DNA of 64,000 nt from Gracilariopsis chorda (Eukaryota > Rhodophyta > Florideophyceae > Gracilariales > Gracilariaceae). This document shows positions 38,640 through 50,986 of the stretch, piece by piece. The stretch covers positions 186,001-250,000 of the forward strand of contig NBIV01000053.1 in assembly GCA_003194525.1 (NCBI GenBank), read 5' to 3'. Numbering within the stretch: position 1 is the stretch's first letter; each line of letters opens with the position of its first letter. Made by a program: the position numbers and the translations under genes. The notes under the pieces were generated by a model. It did no database searches. It was given only the letters and a program-made list of their open reading frames with translations, and was not told the DNA's origin.

Positions 38640-39660
38640 CTGTATACCGATATTGTGCTGCTTAACTCTGGCATTCCTCTTCAGCAATGGTTGCTTCGTA
38701 CTATCACAAACATAGAAGACTTGAGACGTCTTTACTTGAAAACAGTACAGATAAGAATTGTTGAAGAACGTGAGCTGCGGGCTAGAACCCATACTGGGAC
38801 AGATGAACTCGACCATCCCTGTAAACGCTTCCTTCCAGGTAATCACAAAAAACTCTCCGGCGTACTGGAAACAAAAACCACTGGATGTGCAAGCAATGGT
38901 CACTCGACTGGGCTCCCCAACGCTTTTCGTCACAGTCATATTGAACGTATGGTGGGAAGAGATGAAAAGGCTTAGTATGGACAACGAAAATACCGGAGCA
39001 TTTTCTCCAGAGGGAGACAGAAGCCGTGCTTTTGATAGGCCACATGTTATTGCAAGAGTGTAAAGAGAGCATGCAAATTCAATCATGAAGGATTTACAGA
39101 ATAACTCAGCAGAGCTCTTTGGATTGAAATGCATTGGGATTGCAGCAAAAGTTGAGTTCCAGGAGAAAAATACTCCAATTCGTCATATTCTTCTTTGGTT
39201 GGAGGGGGGCGTAATGGAAGACCATGAGATCATTGAAACTTTGATCAAAGCCATACTGCCTTGGGGTGACTCGCCTGAAGACAAGGAACTCCGAAAATTG
39301 ATGAAGAAATTCAATATGCACAGACACTCTCCATATTGCCGTGGTTTTTTGTCTGACGGGAGGTGCCGATTTGGGTATGATTGATAAGAGATTGTGGCTG
39401 AAACAATGATAAATGAGTAAAAAAACCGAGTGACCTATCGAAGAAGAAAGACAAAAGATTTTAAAGTGGTTCCGTACAATCCGGATCTCACAATGAAGTG
39501 AAAGGCACACGTCAATGCTGAAAGAACCCAAGAGGGCAGTGCTGTAGCATACCTGATGAACTATGCTTTCCAGAGGGCCAAAAAGCAGGATTTTGTTGTA
39601 TCAAATCGAACGTAAAGCCAGTAAAGTGCACATAGTGACATGCTTCAAAATGAGATCACG
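38640..39660 (+). pseudogene. Helitron D Rep remnant
   Basis: The Helitron-like N domain is recognisable in NSPAYWKQKPLDVQAMVTRLG and SPTLFVTVILNVWWEE (about 38840-38960). The nuclease region reads VEFQEKNTPIRHILLWLE (about 39148-39200), followed by FNMHRHSPYCRG...GRCRFGY (39310-39380). In the HUH motif the first His is replaced (PIRH instead of PHxH), so catalysis should be lost. AYLMNYAF near 39550 probably corresponds to the tyrosine motif. Stops and frame changes are frequent. Confidence 0.75.
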
Positions 39661-40469
39661 GGGTACATGAGAGCGAGGAGTGGAAGGTGTCGTTGAAGCC
39701 GTATGGAACCCCTTTGAGTTCAGAAATGTTCGCATCAATCTAACTGTACGGGCACTTGACGTACATCTCCGTAGATAGCGATAGGTTTTGATAAGAAACG
39801 TAAGACTGCATTGGCGTCTGAAGCCTTCCCTTCTGGAAAGATATTTCAAACGGCCCTCCCGGTGCATAGATTTGGACTACATGAAATATTACGAGACTGT
39901 TCATGTATACAATAAGCAATTCCGCTCTGTACCAGAGTCTGATTCTAATAGGGATGGAGGAAGTCCACGAATGTACGTCGTGCAACGACCCTAAAATGAT
40001 CGAACTTTGACTCGAACTAGATTCGCTTCTCCCGCAAATCCCGAACTCTTCGCGCCTCAAATATTGAACATGAACTCTGCATTCAGCTTCGTTGATGATC
40101 CGAAACGTGTTGGGAGCGAATCTTACTCAACTTATAGAGAAGCGGTAGTAGCCTGTGGACTACATTTCCATGGTGACCAGTACGAAACGACCTTTGATGA
40201 GGCAGTAAGATATCATTATACTCCTGCCGAGGTGCGTTATTTGGCTGTCACTTCCTCTCAACAAGGGGTAAATCCTAAAACTGTGATTGAAAAGCACGAA
40301 CGAGCTCTAACTGCAGATATAACCGAGGGAAACAGAGCACAAAGAAGAGAAGAACTAATTCGAGGAATCATTGAGGTTTCGGACAGACATGGTGGTCGAC
40401 TTATCAGAAATGATCCCTTCTTTCATCATACTGTATCAAAACTTCATCTCAGAGAGAGCTAACTGCAAT

Positions 40470-42049
40470 TAGCAGAGGAACAAGCTGAAGTACATCGCAG
40501 CTCTTCTTCGAGGTCCAGGCGAAGGTTAGAAGAGAGATATGATGATCTGAAAGAAGGCCAGAAGCAAGGTTTTGACAAAATAATGAGAGAAATACAATAC
40601 CGAGATAGAATGAGAAAGTCTGAAAGACGGAACACAAAAGGAAGCGTTTTCTTCTTACAAGGACGAGCGGGGACAGGGAAGACCTATCTCCTCTCTTTGC
40701 TGAGAGATATTGTTGAGCACGAAAGCTTATTGGTGCAGATGACAGCCACAACAGGTATTGCTGCTGCCCTATATGAAGGCGTAAGACCTTTGCATAGTTT
40801 GCTTGGATTGGGAGTTGATGACGACAAAGATTCGCAGAGTAGAGAGCGTCGGACACTTTCCAAGTACGGACCACGATCACAGAGAGCAGAACTAGTACGG
40901 AAGACTATTTTGCTGGTAATTGATGAAGCTTCAATGTGCCCGAAAATGCTCTTCGAGATTGTGAACACCGTACTGAAGAACTTAAGAAACTCTACGAAAG
41001 ACTTTGGAGGCATGGTCGTAGTTATGGCACGCGATTATATGCATCTGCTTCCAGTCGTTCCAAGAACGAGAACAGTATCCGAAAGGGATGGAACAATTCG
41101 TGTTATTCCAGTGAGTCTCCTACGAAATCTTCCAAGGTACTCTTGCGAGCTTTAAGACAGAAGCGTCAAAGTTCTTCGCCTTACAGAACAGGTTCTTCAA
41201 CAAGATGATCCAGTTTTTGCAAAAGGTTTGCTCAGTCTTGGTCGTGGGACGTTTCCCGCATCTGCAAGGCTTCCGCTTATATCTACGTCAGATGTACACG
41301 AAGCATACAAGTTGCTTTGGAAATGGTTTACAACACGGCAGAAAGAAGATTTCAAGCTCAATCGATTGATTGTTGCGCCAACAAATCAATTAGAGGAGGA
41401 ACATAACCAGAACGCATTGGAGTATTTCCCAGGAAGGATGTCTGACTTGAAGTCTGCAACGACGATCGTTCCCAACCGAGGGCCAACGGGTGAAAACTTT
41501 CAAACAAATAGTATCATTGGACTTGAACTGATGTATAATCACGCTCCAACTGGAGTCCCACACCACCATTTGAATCTGAAGTTGGGTGTTCCTGTTATGG
41601 TGATTCGAAATGTACTTCATCCGCACTTGCTGAATGGAAAGATGTTTCTCGTTAAACGCTTTTCGTGCAGACTGATTTGACTTTCGGGCATTGATGAACA
41701 TGGGGAAATTAAGCAAAGCTTTTTACTGAACCGCATTGACTTTGTTTTCAAGTTTGCAGATGTGAAAATCAAACGTCGACAGTTTCCCATCAGATTGGCA
41801 TTTGCAGTAACTGTGCATAAAGCGCAAGGAAAAACGCTGAAGAAAATGATAATTGACTTTCGAACAAACTTTTTTTCGCCGGGTCAGGTCTATGTTGGAC
41901 TTTCGCGTGTCAGAACATCTGATGATGTTTTACTGCTGCATAGTGAAGACGAGACGCCTCGAAATGCGCAGGATTTCCATCCAATGCTGGTGAGCATCAA
42001 AAACCCTGTTCTACAAGAAGCTGTAGACTTTGTAGAGGGGCGTCATTAG
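40470..42049 (+). pseudogene. Helitron D Pif1-type helicase remnant
   Basis: Walker A GRAGTGKTYLLSLL lies at about 40660-40700 and Walker B LLVIDEASM at about 40910-40940. MVVVMARDYMHLLPVV (usually GGDFRQxLPV) follows near 41015. The C-terminal motifs are VTVHKAQGKTLKKMIIDF (about 41810) and GQVYVGLSRVRTSDDV (about 41885). The order is normal, but the region is split by stops and shifts near 41155 and 41680. Upstream, 40007-40462 is an unrecognised linker typical of this protein. Confidence 0.85.
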
Positions 42050-42059
42050 TTTGACATAG

Positions 42060-42081
42060 TTTGGTTTATGCGTAAACCAAA
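42060..42081. repeat. palindrome near Helitron D 3' end
   Basis: TTTGGTTTA and TAAACCAAA surround TGCG, a perfect 9-bp stem with a 4-base loop, 11 bp after the helicase stop. Confidence 0.8.
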
Positions 42082-42114
42082 ATTTGTGCAGATATCTTAT
42101 GCAAACTTTTGGCC

Positions 42115-42131
42115 GCGGCGCGACGCGCCGC
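42115..42131. repeat. GC palindrome at proposed Helitron D 3' end
   Basis: GCGGCGCG-A-CGCGCCGC is a perfect 8-bp inverted repeat followed at once by CTGA. It is the best candidate for the Helitron 3' hairpin. Confidence 0.7.
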
Positions 42132-42135
42132 CTGA

Positions 42136-42605
42136 GGCCGAAGGTTGCTTTTCCTTGTAAAAGAGGTAAAAGTTTAGGAATAATACAGGCTCTATTTGAG
42201 AAATGGGTTAATTTGAGGCGAGTTGGTTGCCAAAAAGATGGCTAATGTAGAGCAAAACCTGTCTTTCATATTTGTAACTAACCAATTTTTGGTTTTGTAA
42301 AATTGAGACTTATTGCACAGATCCACATTACAAAAGGTTGTCTCTCAAAGTGTCAACGTAAGGTGCGTTGTGTTTTTGAAAGTGCGAGAATCGTCAAAAG
42401 TGTAGGTTTATTGCAAGACATGGCAACTTGAAAGTAAAGTACTCAAAATAAAAAGCTTGTGCATTCTCTTCGCAGAAGAAGGAAAAGCGGATATACTGTA
42501 CAATGAAGCGTATTAGATAGGTAAAGGGTTTCTTGTGTAGCTGTTGCCTTTTTTTCAAAATATTCAGACCAAACGCGTTAACCTTCGCATTTTGTTAAAA
42601 AGAGC
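42136..42605. other. A/T-rich spacer, no feature seen
   Basis: No ORF, motif or repeat of note. It ends at the TATAG target site of the next element. Confidence 0.6.
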
Positions 42606-42610
42606 TATAG

Positions 42611-42916
42611 TGTAACACTACAAGCTATTCGAAGACAGTGCAATCACGCATGTAGCACTTCAAGCCCGTCTACTCACATGTAGTCTGGACTTCAAGCTAG
42701 TCGACAGTAGAATGACCTTCGTATCACTACAAGCTTGGGTAGTAACGTTTAGTCTCTCTTCTAGCCGTTCAGAGTATCTCATTCTACAGATGTTGTAACT
42801 CAAAGAAAGTTTGCAGTTTTCTGTAAAGACGGAAGGTGAAGGATCTTTTCGAGGGAAAAGGACCCAACCGCTTGAATATTGATCAGGACTCCATTATTTC
42901 CGTGATTAGTATTACA
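42611..42916 (+). repeat. 5' LTR of the nested-host gypsy element
   Basis: The 306-bp LTR begins TGTAACACTAC and ends AGTATTACA. It aligns along its full length to 48080-48129 plus 54609-54863 (305 bp). Confidence 0.9.
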
Positions 42917-45900
42917 TTTGGTAGCATTTGCAATTTGATCCCCTTTCGTCCACATCTTTCATGATCTCTACAGCCATGATGCCCCCTGCGGGCGAGACGC
43001 GTTCCCAAACACGCCTCGGAGCGCAGATAACCAGCTCAACCACTCGTACCGCATATCTGTCGCCACAAAACGGTGCAACCGAAAATCAACAGCCTACCGC
43101 TGTATCTCTACCGCACCATATAACCGCCGAATTGCCATCTACGGAATAAGCCTGTAACCCCCTATCCCCATCATATTCTCAGCATGAAATTCTTCCTACG
43201 TCTTTTCTCCAAATGATACAGAAGCAGCGGGCTACATTTGATGCATTAGCCGCTCAAGTAAGCTCTCTGAACGATACTGTTGCCAATATCTCTCTTTCAG
43301 ACGACCCTTTAGCTCTAACCGTACCGATTTCCCCATTAGAGAACAGTCCCGTGACCCAACCTCAGCAGCACCGACGTGGGCCACCACACTCTCTTCTAAA
43401 CGTCTTTAAATCGACAAAAGCTGCCATTTATCATTGAAAGGAATCTTAACGCACTTCGGTCAAGGTTGGTTCTTTTATTTCAGGTATGCGAAAGGTGACA
43501 AACCTGTGCTCAAGCATTTCCAGCACTCAGGAAGTAGAGATTGCCTTCTTTTTACTACGTGATTATGCAGATCTGTTGTACGCTCGCGCAACTCATGACG
43601 GCAATTCTTTCCCGAATCTTCCTGTTCTGCAGGACGCCATGCTAGCAGAATTCGTACCCGCCAACGAATGTGCAATGGCGCGTGTTGCATTATTCAACTG
43701 CGCCTCAGCGGTTCTCTAGATAACCATATGGAAAGGTTCAGGGAACTGGTCGACTTCTGCTAGACGCCGGTTTCCGAAGCGTTTACGTTTCTGTAACTGT
43801 CACTTCTGCTGTTTCGAAAGAAACTGTCAGAGCGATTCCCTAACGGTAGTCTTGTCTCGATGGCTGACGTTTACAACTATGTTCGCATGATCTACATCGG
43901 ACAAGTGGAACGACGCGTCCTCCTCCGACTCCAAGCAATCGAAGCGTTCTCAAAGGCTCCAGGATTCAGGGAAGAGAAACACGAATTCAGAAACTTCGGA
44001 TCCTAGTGTGGTCAGTAAGCATCCGAAGCTGTTTCCTGGGGACCCGCCGATGTACCAAACGCTGTCGAGAATGGCGTTTATCGCGCCAAAGATCGTTGCA
44101 TGAAGTGTGGGAAGAGGCCTTGGAGCAACCCTTGTCACGCTTGCCGCAAAAAATTTGGCTGGCGCGTCTGCCCAACGCCCACTAAACCACCAGCCAAAAA
44201 ATAGAAGCTCCACACGCAAGTGCGAATTCATGCAGCTCGGCGGCTACACCAAAGCTCACTGCTCGAAAGGGCGAAATGATCTATGAAGGTGCCTTGAATG
44301 GCCACAAGGCTGCCTTTTATCTTGATCTCGGAGCCTTCCACGCCTTCATGTCACTGAACTCTGCTCGTCTTTGCTAACTTTCTCTCATTGGTTCTGTATC
44401 CCCCTTCACTGAACCTGGCAACTATTTTACAGATCCAATCCTCTTCAACGCACGAACCCATATCTCTATCTGCGATTCGTGCATCCCTATTTCGGTGTAC
44501 ATTATCTAGGTGAATGATGAGGACAACGGTCTACCCCTGGTAACCGCGAATGGCTTCGTTCGGCTCGCCCGCACATCGAATGGAAAACCTACAATCTCGC
44601 CGTTCGGCGCGCAGACGGTTCAGTTTTCAATGTGTTCCCTCGACAGCTTACTCCCTCTCAGACCCGCCAGAAGAAGTCCACTGTCCAAAGAGTCTTAAAA
44701 ACGCCTCCGTTGCATGACAAAGCAAAAGGGATGCGAACTGTACGCTTCGCGCGTACGCCCGTCTACTTCCGTCGGCTGCCACCCCGAATTGGCATCCATA
44801 GTCGACGAGTTCCAAGACTTCTTTAAATAAAGAATACCATATGATCTCCCTCTTCAGCGGGAAGAGCACTTCGAGATCAACCTAAAGCTTGAGTAGCCAC
44901 CTCCCGTACGGCCGGTCATTCGGCTCTCAAACGAAGAACTCATTCTCCTCCGCAATACATTGGAAGAGCTCCTCAGCAAAGGACTCATCCGCCCATCTTC
45001 TTCCCCATTTGGTGCACGAGTGTTCTTCGTAAAGAAGATTTCCAGACAGCTACGCATGCTCTGTGACTGCAGAGGCCTCAATCGAATCACCATTCCACAC
45101 GCCACGCCTCTCCCCCTCATCGATGAAGCACTGGACCCGGTTGCCGGAGCGAAAATCTTTTCTTAGATAGACCTCGTTGGGGCCTATCATTAGATGCGGA
45201 GTAAGGAAGAGGACTGCCACAAAACAGCCATTCGTACTCGCTTCGGCTCTTTCGAGTGGCTAGTGCTCTGCTTTGGGCTTTGCAACGCCCCGGCCGCCTT
45301 CTCTCGCCTAATCGCCTCCATTCTACAACAGCTCAACGGTCACTGTCCCGTTCTATATCTCGACGAGATTTTGGTGTACAGTAGAACAATCGAAGAGCAC
45401 AAAGAGCATCTCTTGTAGAGTATGACGTGATTTGGAGGGAGATATATTTTGTTTACGTGAGAGATGAGCATTTTGATTAGAAACTTGAATTGGGGTTGAT
45501 GTGTACATCTCATGCGATATATACATAACTCACAGAAGAGATTGCTGCTTAAGAGACCCCCCTGTACAAAACAGGCTGAAGGTGATGCTGGTTTAGCAGT
45601 TTTTACAGAATCTGGATTTTCTACAAAAACCCAAAGATGAGAACCGGTGCAAGTAAAATGTTGACCAGTAATCTTATCTATCCAATCTTCATCACAATTG
45701 TCTGTACGACTAATCCTGTCAACCAGCCTCACTAGGGGCCGCTACTGACATTGCAGGCAGCCTCGTTCAGGGCCCGCCACTGCACTTTTCTCTCCAGCCG
45801 TAGCACAGCCCTGTCAAGGGCCGGTCGCCAGGTGACAGAGATAATCCGTCGTCTACTCTCTTGACGGCACCAAGTTGACCAACTTGGTCTTTTTCTTCCG

Positions 45901-48079
45901 TCAGGTTTGAATATCTCCCAGAGGTCTTTACTGCTCTACGAAAACACTAGCTCTAGGCCAAACTCAACAAGTGTGCGTTTGGTGTAACAAAAGCCGATTT
46001 CTTGAGTTTTCACGTTTCGGACAAGGGTTTTTCTACTCAGAAGCGTCTTATCTCTTGTATCAAGGAATGGCCAACTCCATCTACACATCGCCATGTTCAG
46101 CAGTTTTTTGGCTTTGCGAACTGCTTTCGTTGCTTCGTCAAGAGATATGCATATATCCTACAGCCTATCACTGATGTCATCCGTAGTCACGCAATCCGGA
46201 TAAGCCCTTTGTTCTCACCACGGACGCTTCCAAGTACGCTGTTGTAGCAACGCTCTCTCAACACGGACACCCAATCGCATTCATGTCGCACCGTTTGTTG
46301 ACCACAGAATCGAACTGAGATACCGGTGATCAGTAATTGCTGGCAGTGATGATTGCTCTACGAACTTGGGGCCCTTACCTACGCGGAAGAATTTTACAAT
46401 GCTCACTGATCACGATCCAATCCAGTTCCTCCATTGAAAGAGTAAGTCAACCGGGAGAAAGTGTCGTTGGCATGATGAAATCCAATAGTACAGCTTCGAC
46501 GTCGGGCAGATCACTGGAAAGAAGAACGTTGTACCGGACGCGCTTAATCGCAGACCCGACCACATTCCACCCCAACTCCGCTCGCTTTCAGCATGCAGGC
46601 CGGGGCTGCAAGATCTCATTTATGCGGCCTACGCCTCCGATCCCTTGACCACCGAATTACCAGCGCATTTCAAAGACAGTTCGCAGTACACCTCGGCCCG
46701 TCTGCTCTGTTCAATAACCAACTTCAAACTCGTCGATAATCTTTTGTTCTTGACGGGGACTTCCTCTTTGAGGCTGTGTATCCCCACAAAAGACCTGCGA
46801 TCAAAGTTAATGGATTACTTTTACGGAGAGGGACACTTGGGTGCTGACAGGACCCACTGCTCTGCTGTGCGAAGCATCTACTGGCCGCAGAGGTATGGAG
46901 ATATACTTCGCCTCGCATGCCACTGTTGCCGCTTTCAGTCCATGACGTGACCAAAGGGCTTACTATAGCCTCTGCCGATTCCGAACTGTTGTTGGGAGAA
47001 GGTCACCTTCGATGTCCTGACTGAACTTCCTCGCTCCAACTTCGTACACGACGCAATCCACGTCTTCGTGGATAAACTTTCTACGTATGCTATTTTTGTT
47101 CCGACGACGAAGAAGGCAACAGCTAAGGATATTATGGCACTTTTCGAGGCGCAATTCTTTTCGAAATACGGCATGCCTCACACTGTCGTTTCCGATCGCC
47201 ATCCGAAGGTCAGGTCTCGATTCTAGCCATCTTTCATGCAACTTCTCAATGTCATATGCAATATCTCTTCAGCCGACCACCTTCAGACCGATGGGCAGTC
47301 CGAGACCATGATTCGCATGTTTTCATCTATGCTCCGTACCTCCATCCAGTCTTCACTCTCCGCTTGGCACCGCCTCATGCTGACTCTCGAATTCGAATAC
47401 AACGCATCCCGTAAAGGCAGTACCCGCCATGCCCTGTTTCAAGTTGCTTTACGATACATCCTTCACACACCAATCACCAGATCTCTTCAGAACTGTACTG
47501 AACTCTCCGAAGAAGCTCTCAACTAAATTGATCATCGGAAGAAGCTTTTGTTGCGTTGGCCGGAGAGAACCTGGCTACCGCAGTATCTAAGCAGAAGTTT
47601 TATTCAGACAGAGGTCGTGCCGACGTTATTTTTGAAGTTTGGAGCTGGTTTCTTCTCCGTGCTGACAACCTGTCACTCACAAGACGCTCAACCCTGCCCG
47701 AGAAGTTGCAACCTCACTTTATTGGTCCTTTTCTCATTACAGAATTGTTATCGCCAGTTACCTACAGTATCGAACTGCGTGCTATCATGCGGCGATCTCT
47801 TGATGTCTTCCTCGCTTCGAGACTCAAGTTGTTTCAATGCAACCAGAAGGGCCCGCTGGATATAGTGATTACCAGCGATGGTACAGTTGAACAAGAAGTC
47901 AAGACTGGATAAGAAGAAGTTTAATCGCAAACTTTTCTATTTGGTACAGTGTGTTGGCGATCCTCGTGATGATGCAGTTTGGCTTCCTCAAACTTCGCTT
48001 TCGAACAGTAAAGAACGTTTGGCATTTTTTCACTGCAGTTAGACTTTGCTGGGACAGTTTGAGCCAAAGACGGGGTAGT

Positions 48080-48129
48080 TGTAGCACAACCAGCTATTAG
48101 AGGACAGTACAATCACGCATATAGCATTT
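48080..48129 (+). repeat. 3' LTR of the gypsy element, left piece
   Basis: TGTAGCACAACCAGCTATT onward matches the first 50 bp of the 5' LTR at about 83 percent. A purine-rich stretch, AAAGACGGGG, lies just upstream as a polypurine tract. The piece ends at CATTT, where the insertion begins. Confidence 0.85.
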
Positions 48130-48162
48130 TGATGTGATGCGCCACCGAGCACAGCGTAGGAG

Positions 48163-48391
48163 TATTGGTTGTGTGGACATTTCGCGCAGCGCACAGGGTC
48201 CGTTCAAAGGGGAGAAAAAGCAGTGAGAAGTCCTTCCTCTTCCTCACTGTCCCCCGCCCTTGGCAGGCAGTGCCAAGCGCGACTCAGGAGTTTATTTTAG
48301 CTCATCCTCGGAGGAGCGCGAGCTGCACGAGGCCATGTCAGCGTAAGTTGTTGTTGAGCTTACGTCAGTAGTGCAACTCAGTAGTGCAACA
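48163..48391 (-). repeat. copia 3' LTR
   Basis: Identical to 53641-53869 apart from two positions. On the element strand it begins TGTTGCACTACTGAG and ends CACAACCAATA. Confidence 0.95.
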
Positions 48392-48398
48392 CCCCCCC
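48392..48398 (-). other. copia polypurine tract
   Basis: Seven G on the element strand (C on plus) lie directly against the 3' LTR. Confidence 0.75.
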
Positions 48399-48471
48399 AG
48401 TTGGCGGTAAACAGCCAAAGCAGAATAAATCCCTCTTGAGGTTTAGCGTAGATAAGAAAGAGAAGTGACCG

Positions 48472-48525
48472 TAGCAGAGTGGTAACACTCTGGTTAAGTG
48501 AGAAAAAAGTACTAGGTTCAAGACC
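48472..48525 (+). other. tRNA-like sequence with pol III A and B boxes
   Basis: TAGCAGAGTGGT matches the A box at 11 of 12 positions and GGTTCAAGACC matches the B box fully, about 30 bases apart as in a tRNA. Acceptor and T-stem pairing is poor, so this is a decayed tRNA or the head of a tRNA-derived SINE rather than a working tRNA. It lies in the untranslated 3' part of the copia element. Confidence 0.4.
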
Positions 48526-48851
48526 AACCAGGTGCTCGACGAAATGAGACCGTTAAGTCATGAAGTGCTGACGCGAAAATAGCGTCCGTGTTGTATATCC
48601 GTTACGAAGGCTGACCACCGGAAGGTGTATTGAGGGCCTACTTAATTGTGGGGGCAGGGATGTCCAGTTCGGCTGTAATTCCCCGCCTTCGTAACGGTAA
48701 CACAATGTACTGTAATGGCGGGAACCGCGCAGCGGGGGGCGATCTCGTGTCTTACGCATAACTTGGAGCAAACTCTTTTTCCTTTTTTGTTTCCATAGCA
48801 TACTCCAGATAAAGTGCAGGCATCGAAGACGTATAAAGTATAGTTCGACAA

Positions 48852-50983
48852 CTAATGTTTCTCCAGATGCGCTGAAACTTTTTTCGGCAGTGTTCCTTCG
48901 TTCATTATTCGGTTTAATAAACGAAACGAGTGTGGATTGATCTTCGTTAAGGCGTCCGCGATATTTGATGATCCAGGAAGCCAGCAAATTTCGTGTAGTT
49001 CCCCTGATTCCAACGAATCTCGAAGCCTTGAAACGGTAGGTCGTAGGCGGTAGTCTCTCTGTTCATGCAACGTAGAGATTGTAGAATAAAGACCAAAAGA
49101 GTCAACGAAAAGACTTGTCAGAATTTGTTTTGCAAAACCAGACTCATGGAAGAAGTAGGGAAGAGTCTGCGAAACAAAAACAGATCGGTCTGTTGCAAAG
49201 GCTGCCGCAATGATTTCAGCTCCTGCAGAAGAAAAAGGAATACGCGTCTGTTTTGATGAATGCCATTCAATAACATGATATATGCAATCAGAGCTTTGAT
49301 AAGCAAGTATTCCCGAAACATATCCAGATTGTCCGTATGATGTCGCACCGGTAGCAGCGTCACTAAAACTGAGGAGATGTATCTGTGAAGCAGAGGAAAC
49401 GGGGGTGGGCAAGGCCTTGTAAAGGAAAGCTGGGTTAAGGCTCTTAAGTTGCTTTGTTGCGCTGTTTAGCTGACGCATGTGGTGTACCTTGAGGCGAGAT
49501 ACCTGTTGCTGGAGCTTGCTTGCAACGACTGAAGCTTGAGGGAGTGCTCCATGACCAAGAAAGTTGAGCTTACCCGTCAAGCTCTGAAAATCGCGTAGTT
49601 CCGTAGCTGTGCAGATGTCATCGTTTTCCTTTTTCCTTGGAGGAGGAACCGAAAGGGGAACAATTTTTTCTTGGAACTCCTTCATTGATACTCGTATTGA
49701 GAAGTCTGGCAATTGAGTGATGAAAAGACGATTGAAAACCATGTCCTGGCCTTGCAAGAATCTTCCGACCTCGAACTGTGCAGATATAGATTCATGAAAC
49801 CGAATCAGTTCCTCATGGCTTCCTGCGAATATCATATCGTCTACCACTTTTGCCAGAATTAAGACAACTTCTTGATTCTCCCATAAAAGAAACAGCTGAG
49901 GGTGTCCCGGAATCGTGACAAAACCACGCTTCAACAACCAATCCTCCACACAAAAAATTGCTACAAGCGACTAGAGTCAACGAGACCATACGTTGGGACA
50001 AGTATTTTCCAGACTTCGTCAAACGTATCTACCCAACTTCTCGGAGGCCTCATATATATGTCACGTTTGATGGAGCCCGCTTGCAGATAAGCAGACTTAA
50101 TGTCAATGGAGGCAAGTCGAAAATGAAACAGGACTGCCATCGAGAGCACCAGTCTAATAGCAGGGAATTGGGCTGTTGCCGAATCCGATCGCAACTGGTC
50201 TTTATCTTTGTCCTTGTTCTCATGTGGTACGAGCCGGCATTTAAGTTTCAAAGCTTTGCTCTCTCCGTCATGTTTGATGACAAAGAAATGATGCGAAGAG
50301 ATGAGGTTGGCGTTTCGAGGGAGAGACCGAATGGAGACCGGTTTATATGCCTTATTTCTGCGGTAAGCTTCTCTCTCGTTGGCAATGGCATGATCCAGCA
50401 ACCAACGGGGCGCGCATTGGAGCTTGTGTTCGGATAAAGGCCCTGATCCTAAAGAATTGCGGAGTTCTCGAAGTATTGGTTGGGAAGCAGACTTGAGAGG
50501 TAATGGTTTCATCTTCGAAGATGCATAGAGACCAATATCTCTAGAAGGAGCGTTGAAGGATTGACGGAACTGTGTTTTTGCCAGATATGAAATACTTGCT
50601 GGATGTTCATCCCAAAAAGCGTAGTCCAAAGGACAATGTTCAAGGACATCATCAATCTGCATTGGTGAATGATCCGTAGTTACCACTAGTGGGTTTGGGA
50701 TTGGTCGGAGGATAGGTTCTTTCACGACAGCGTTAACGCTGTCCATAATCTTGGAGGGCAGCTCTTGGAAACCAAGTTGTAGACGTTCCAAGTCTCTGAG
50801 AAGGGGACTGAGCGGTCTAAGTCTCAGATCCTCGTACGCAACAGCGTAGTTGTTACCGCCTGATTTGGGCTTAGAAGAGACTGCGACCAGATGGCTGTAG
50901 GTCTCGTTTACGTATCCTTCAAGCCACACACCACGTTTTTGGGTTTTTCTGAAGAAGAAAACCGGAGTCCCGGGCGAAAGCAA
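48852..50983 (-). pseudogene. copia reverse transcriptase and RNase H region
   Basis: On the minus strand, RT motifs include ASIDIKSAYLQAGSI...DIYMRPP near 50090-50030 and the catalytic VVDDMIFAGS near 49850. RNase H follows, with LLSFSDAATGATSYGQSGYV near 49360 and EWHSSKQTR near 49260, ending near 48852. The YVDD box of most copia elements reads VVDD here. The two catalytic Asp residues are present. The region is not one continuous frame. Confidence 0.85.
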
Positions 50984-50986
50984 CGT

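Larger units (their letters stand above)
38600..42135 (+). mobile_element. Helitron D, second family, broken
   Basis: Rep and Pif1 helicase parts lie in the expected order but in several frames. The sequences differ from Helitrons A-C in every motif, so this is a separate lineage closer to canonical Helitrons. The 3' end is proposed at CTGA (42132-42135), directly after an 8-bp-arm GC hairpin, which fits the CTRR rule. The next base is G rather than the usual T, so the end is uncertain. The 5' end was not found. Confidence 0.7.

Noticed and set aside
45340-45732. Chromodomain-like minus ORF
   Set aside because: A short VDRI-type start was seen, but no aromatic cage or following motif. Likely chance.
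48472-48525. Functional tRNA gene
   Set aside because: Pol III boxes are good, but acceptor and T-stem pairing fails.
48553-48987. 144-codon minus-strand ORF at copia 3' end
   Set aside because: It overlaps the RNase H end in another frame and the untranslated 3' part. No recognisable domain.
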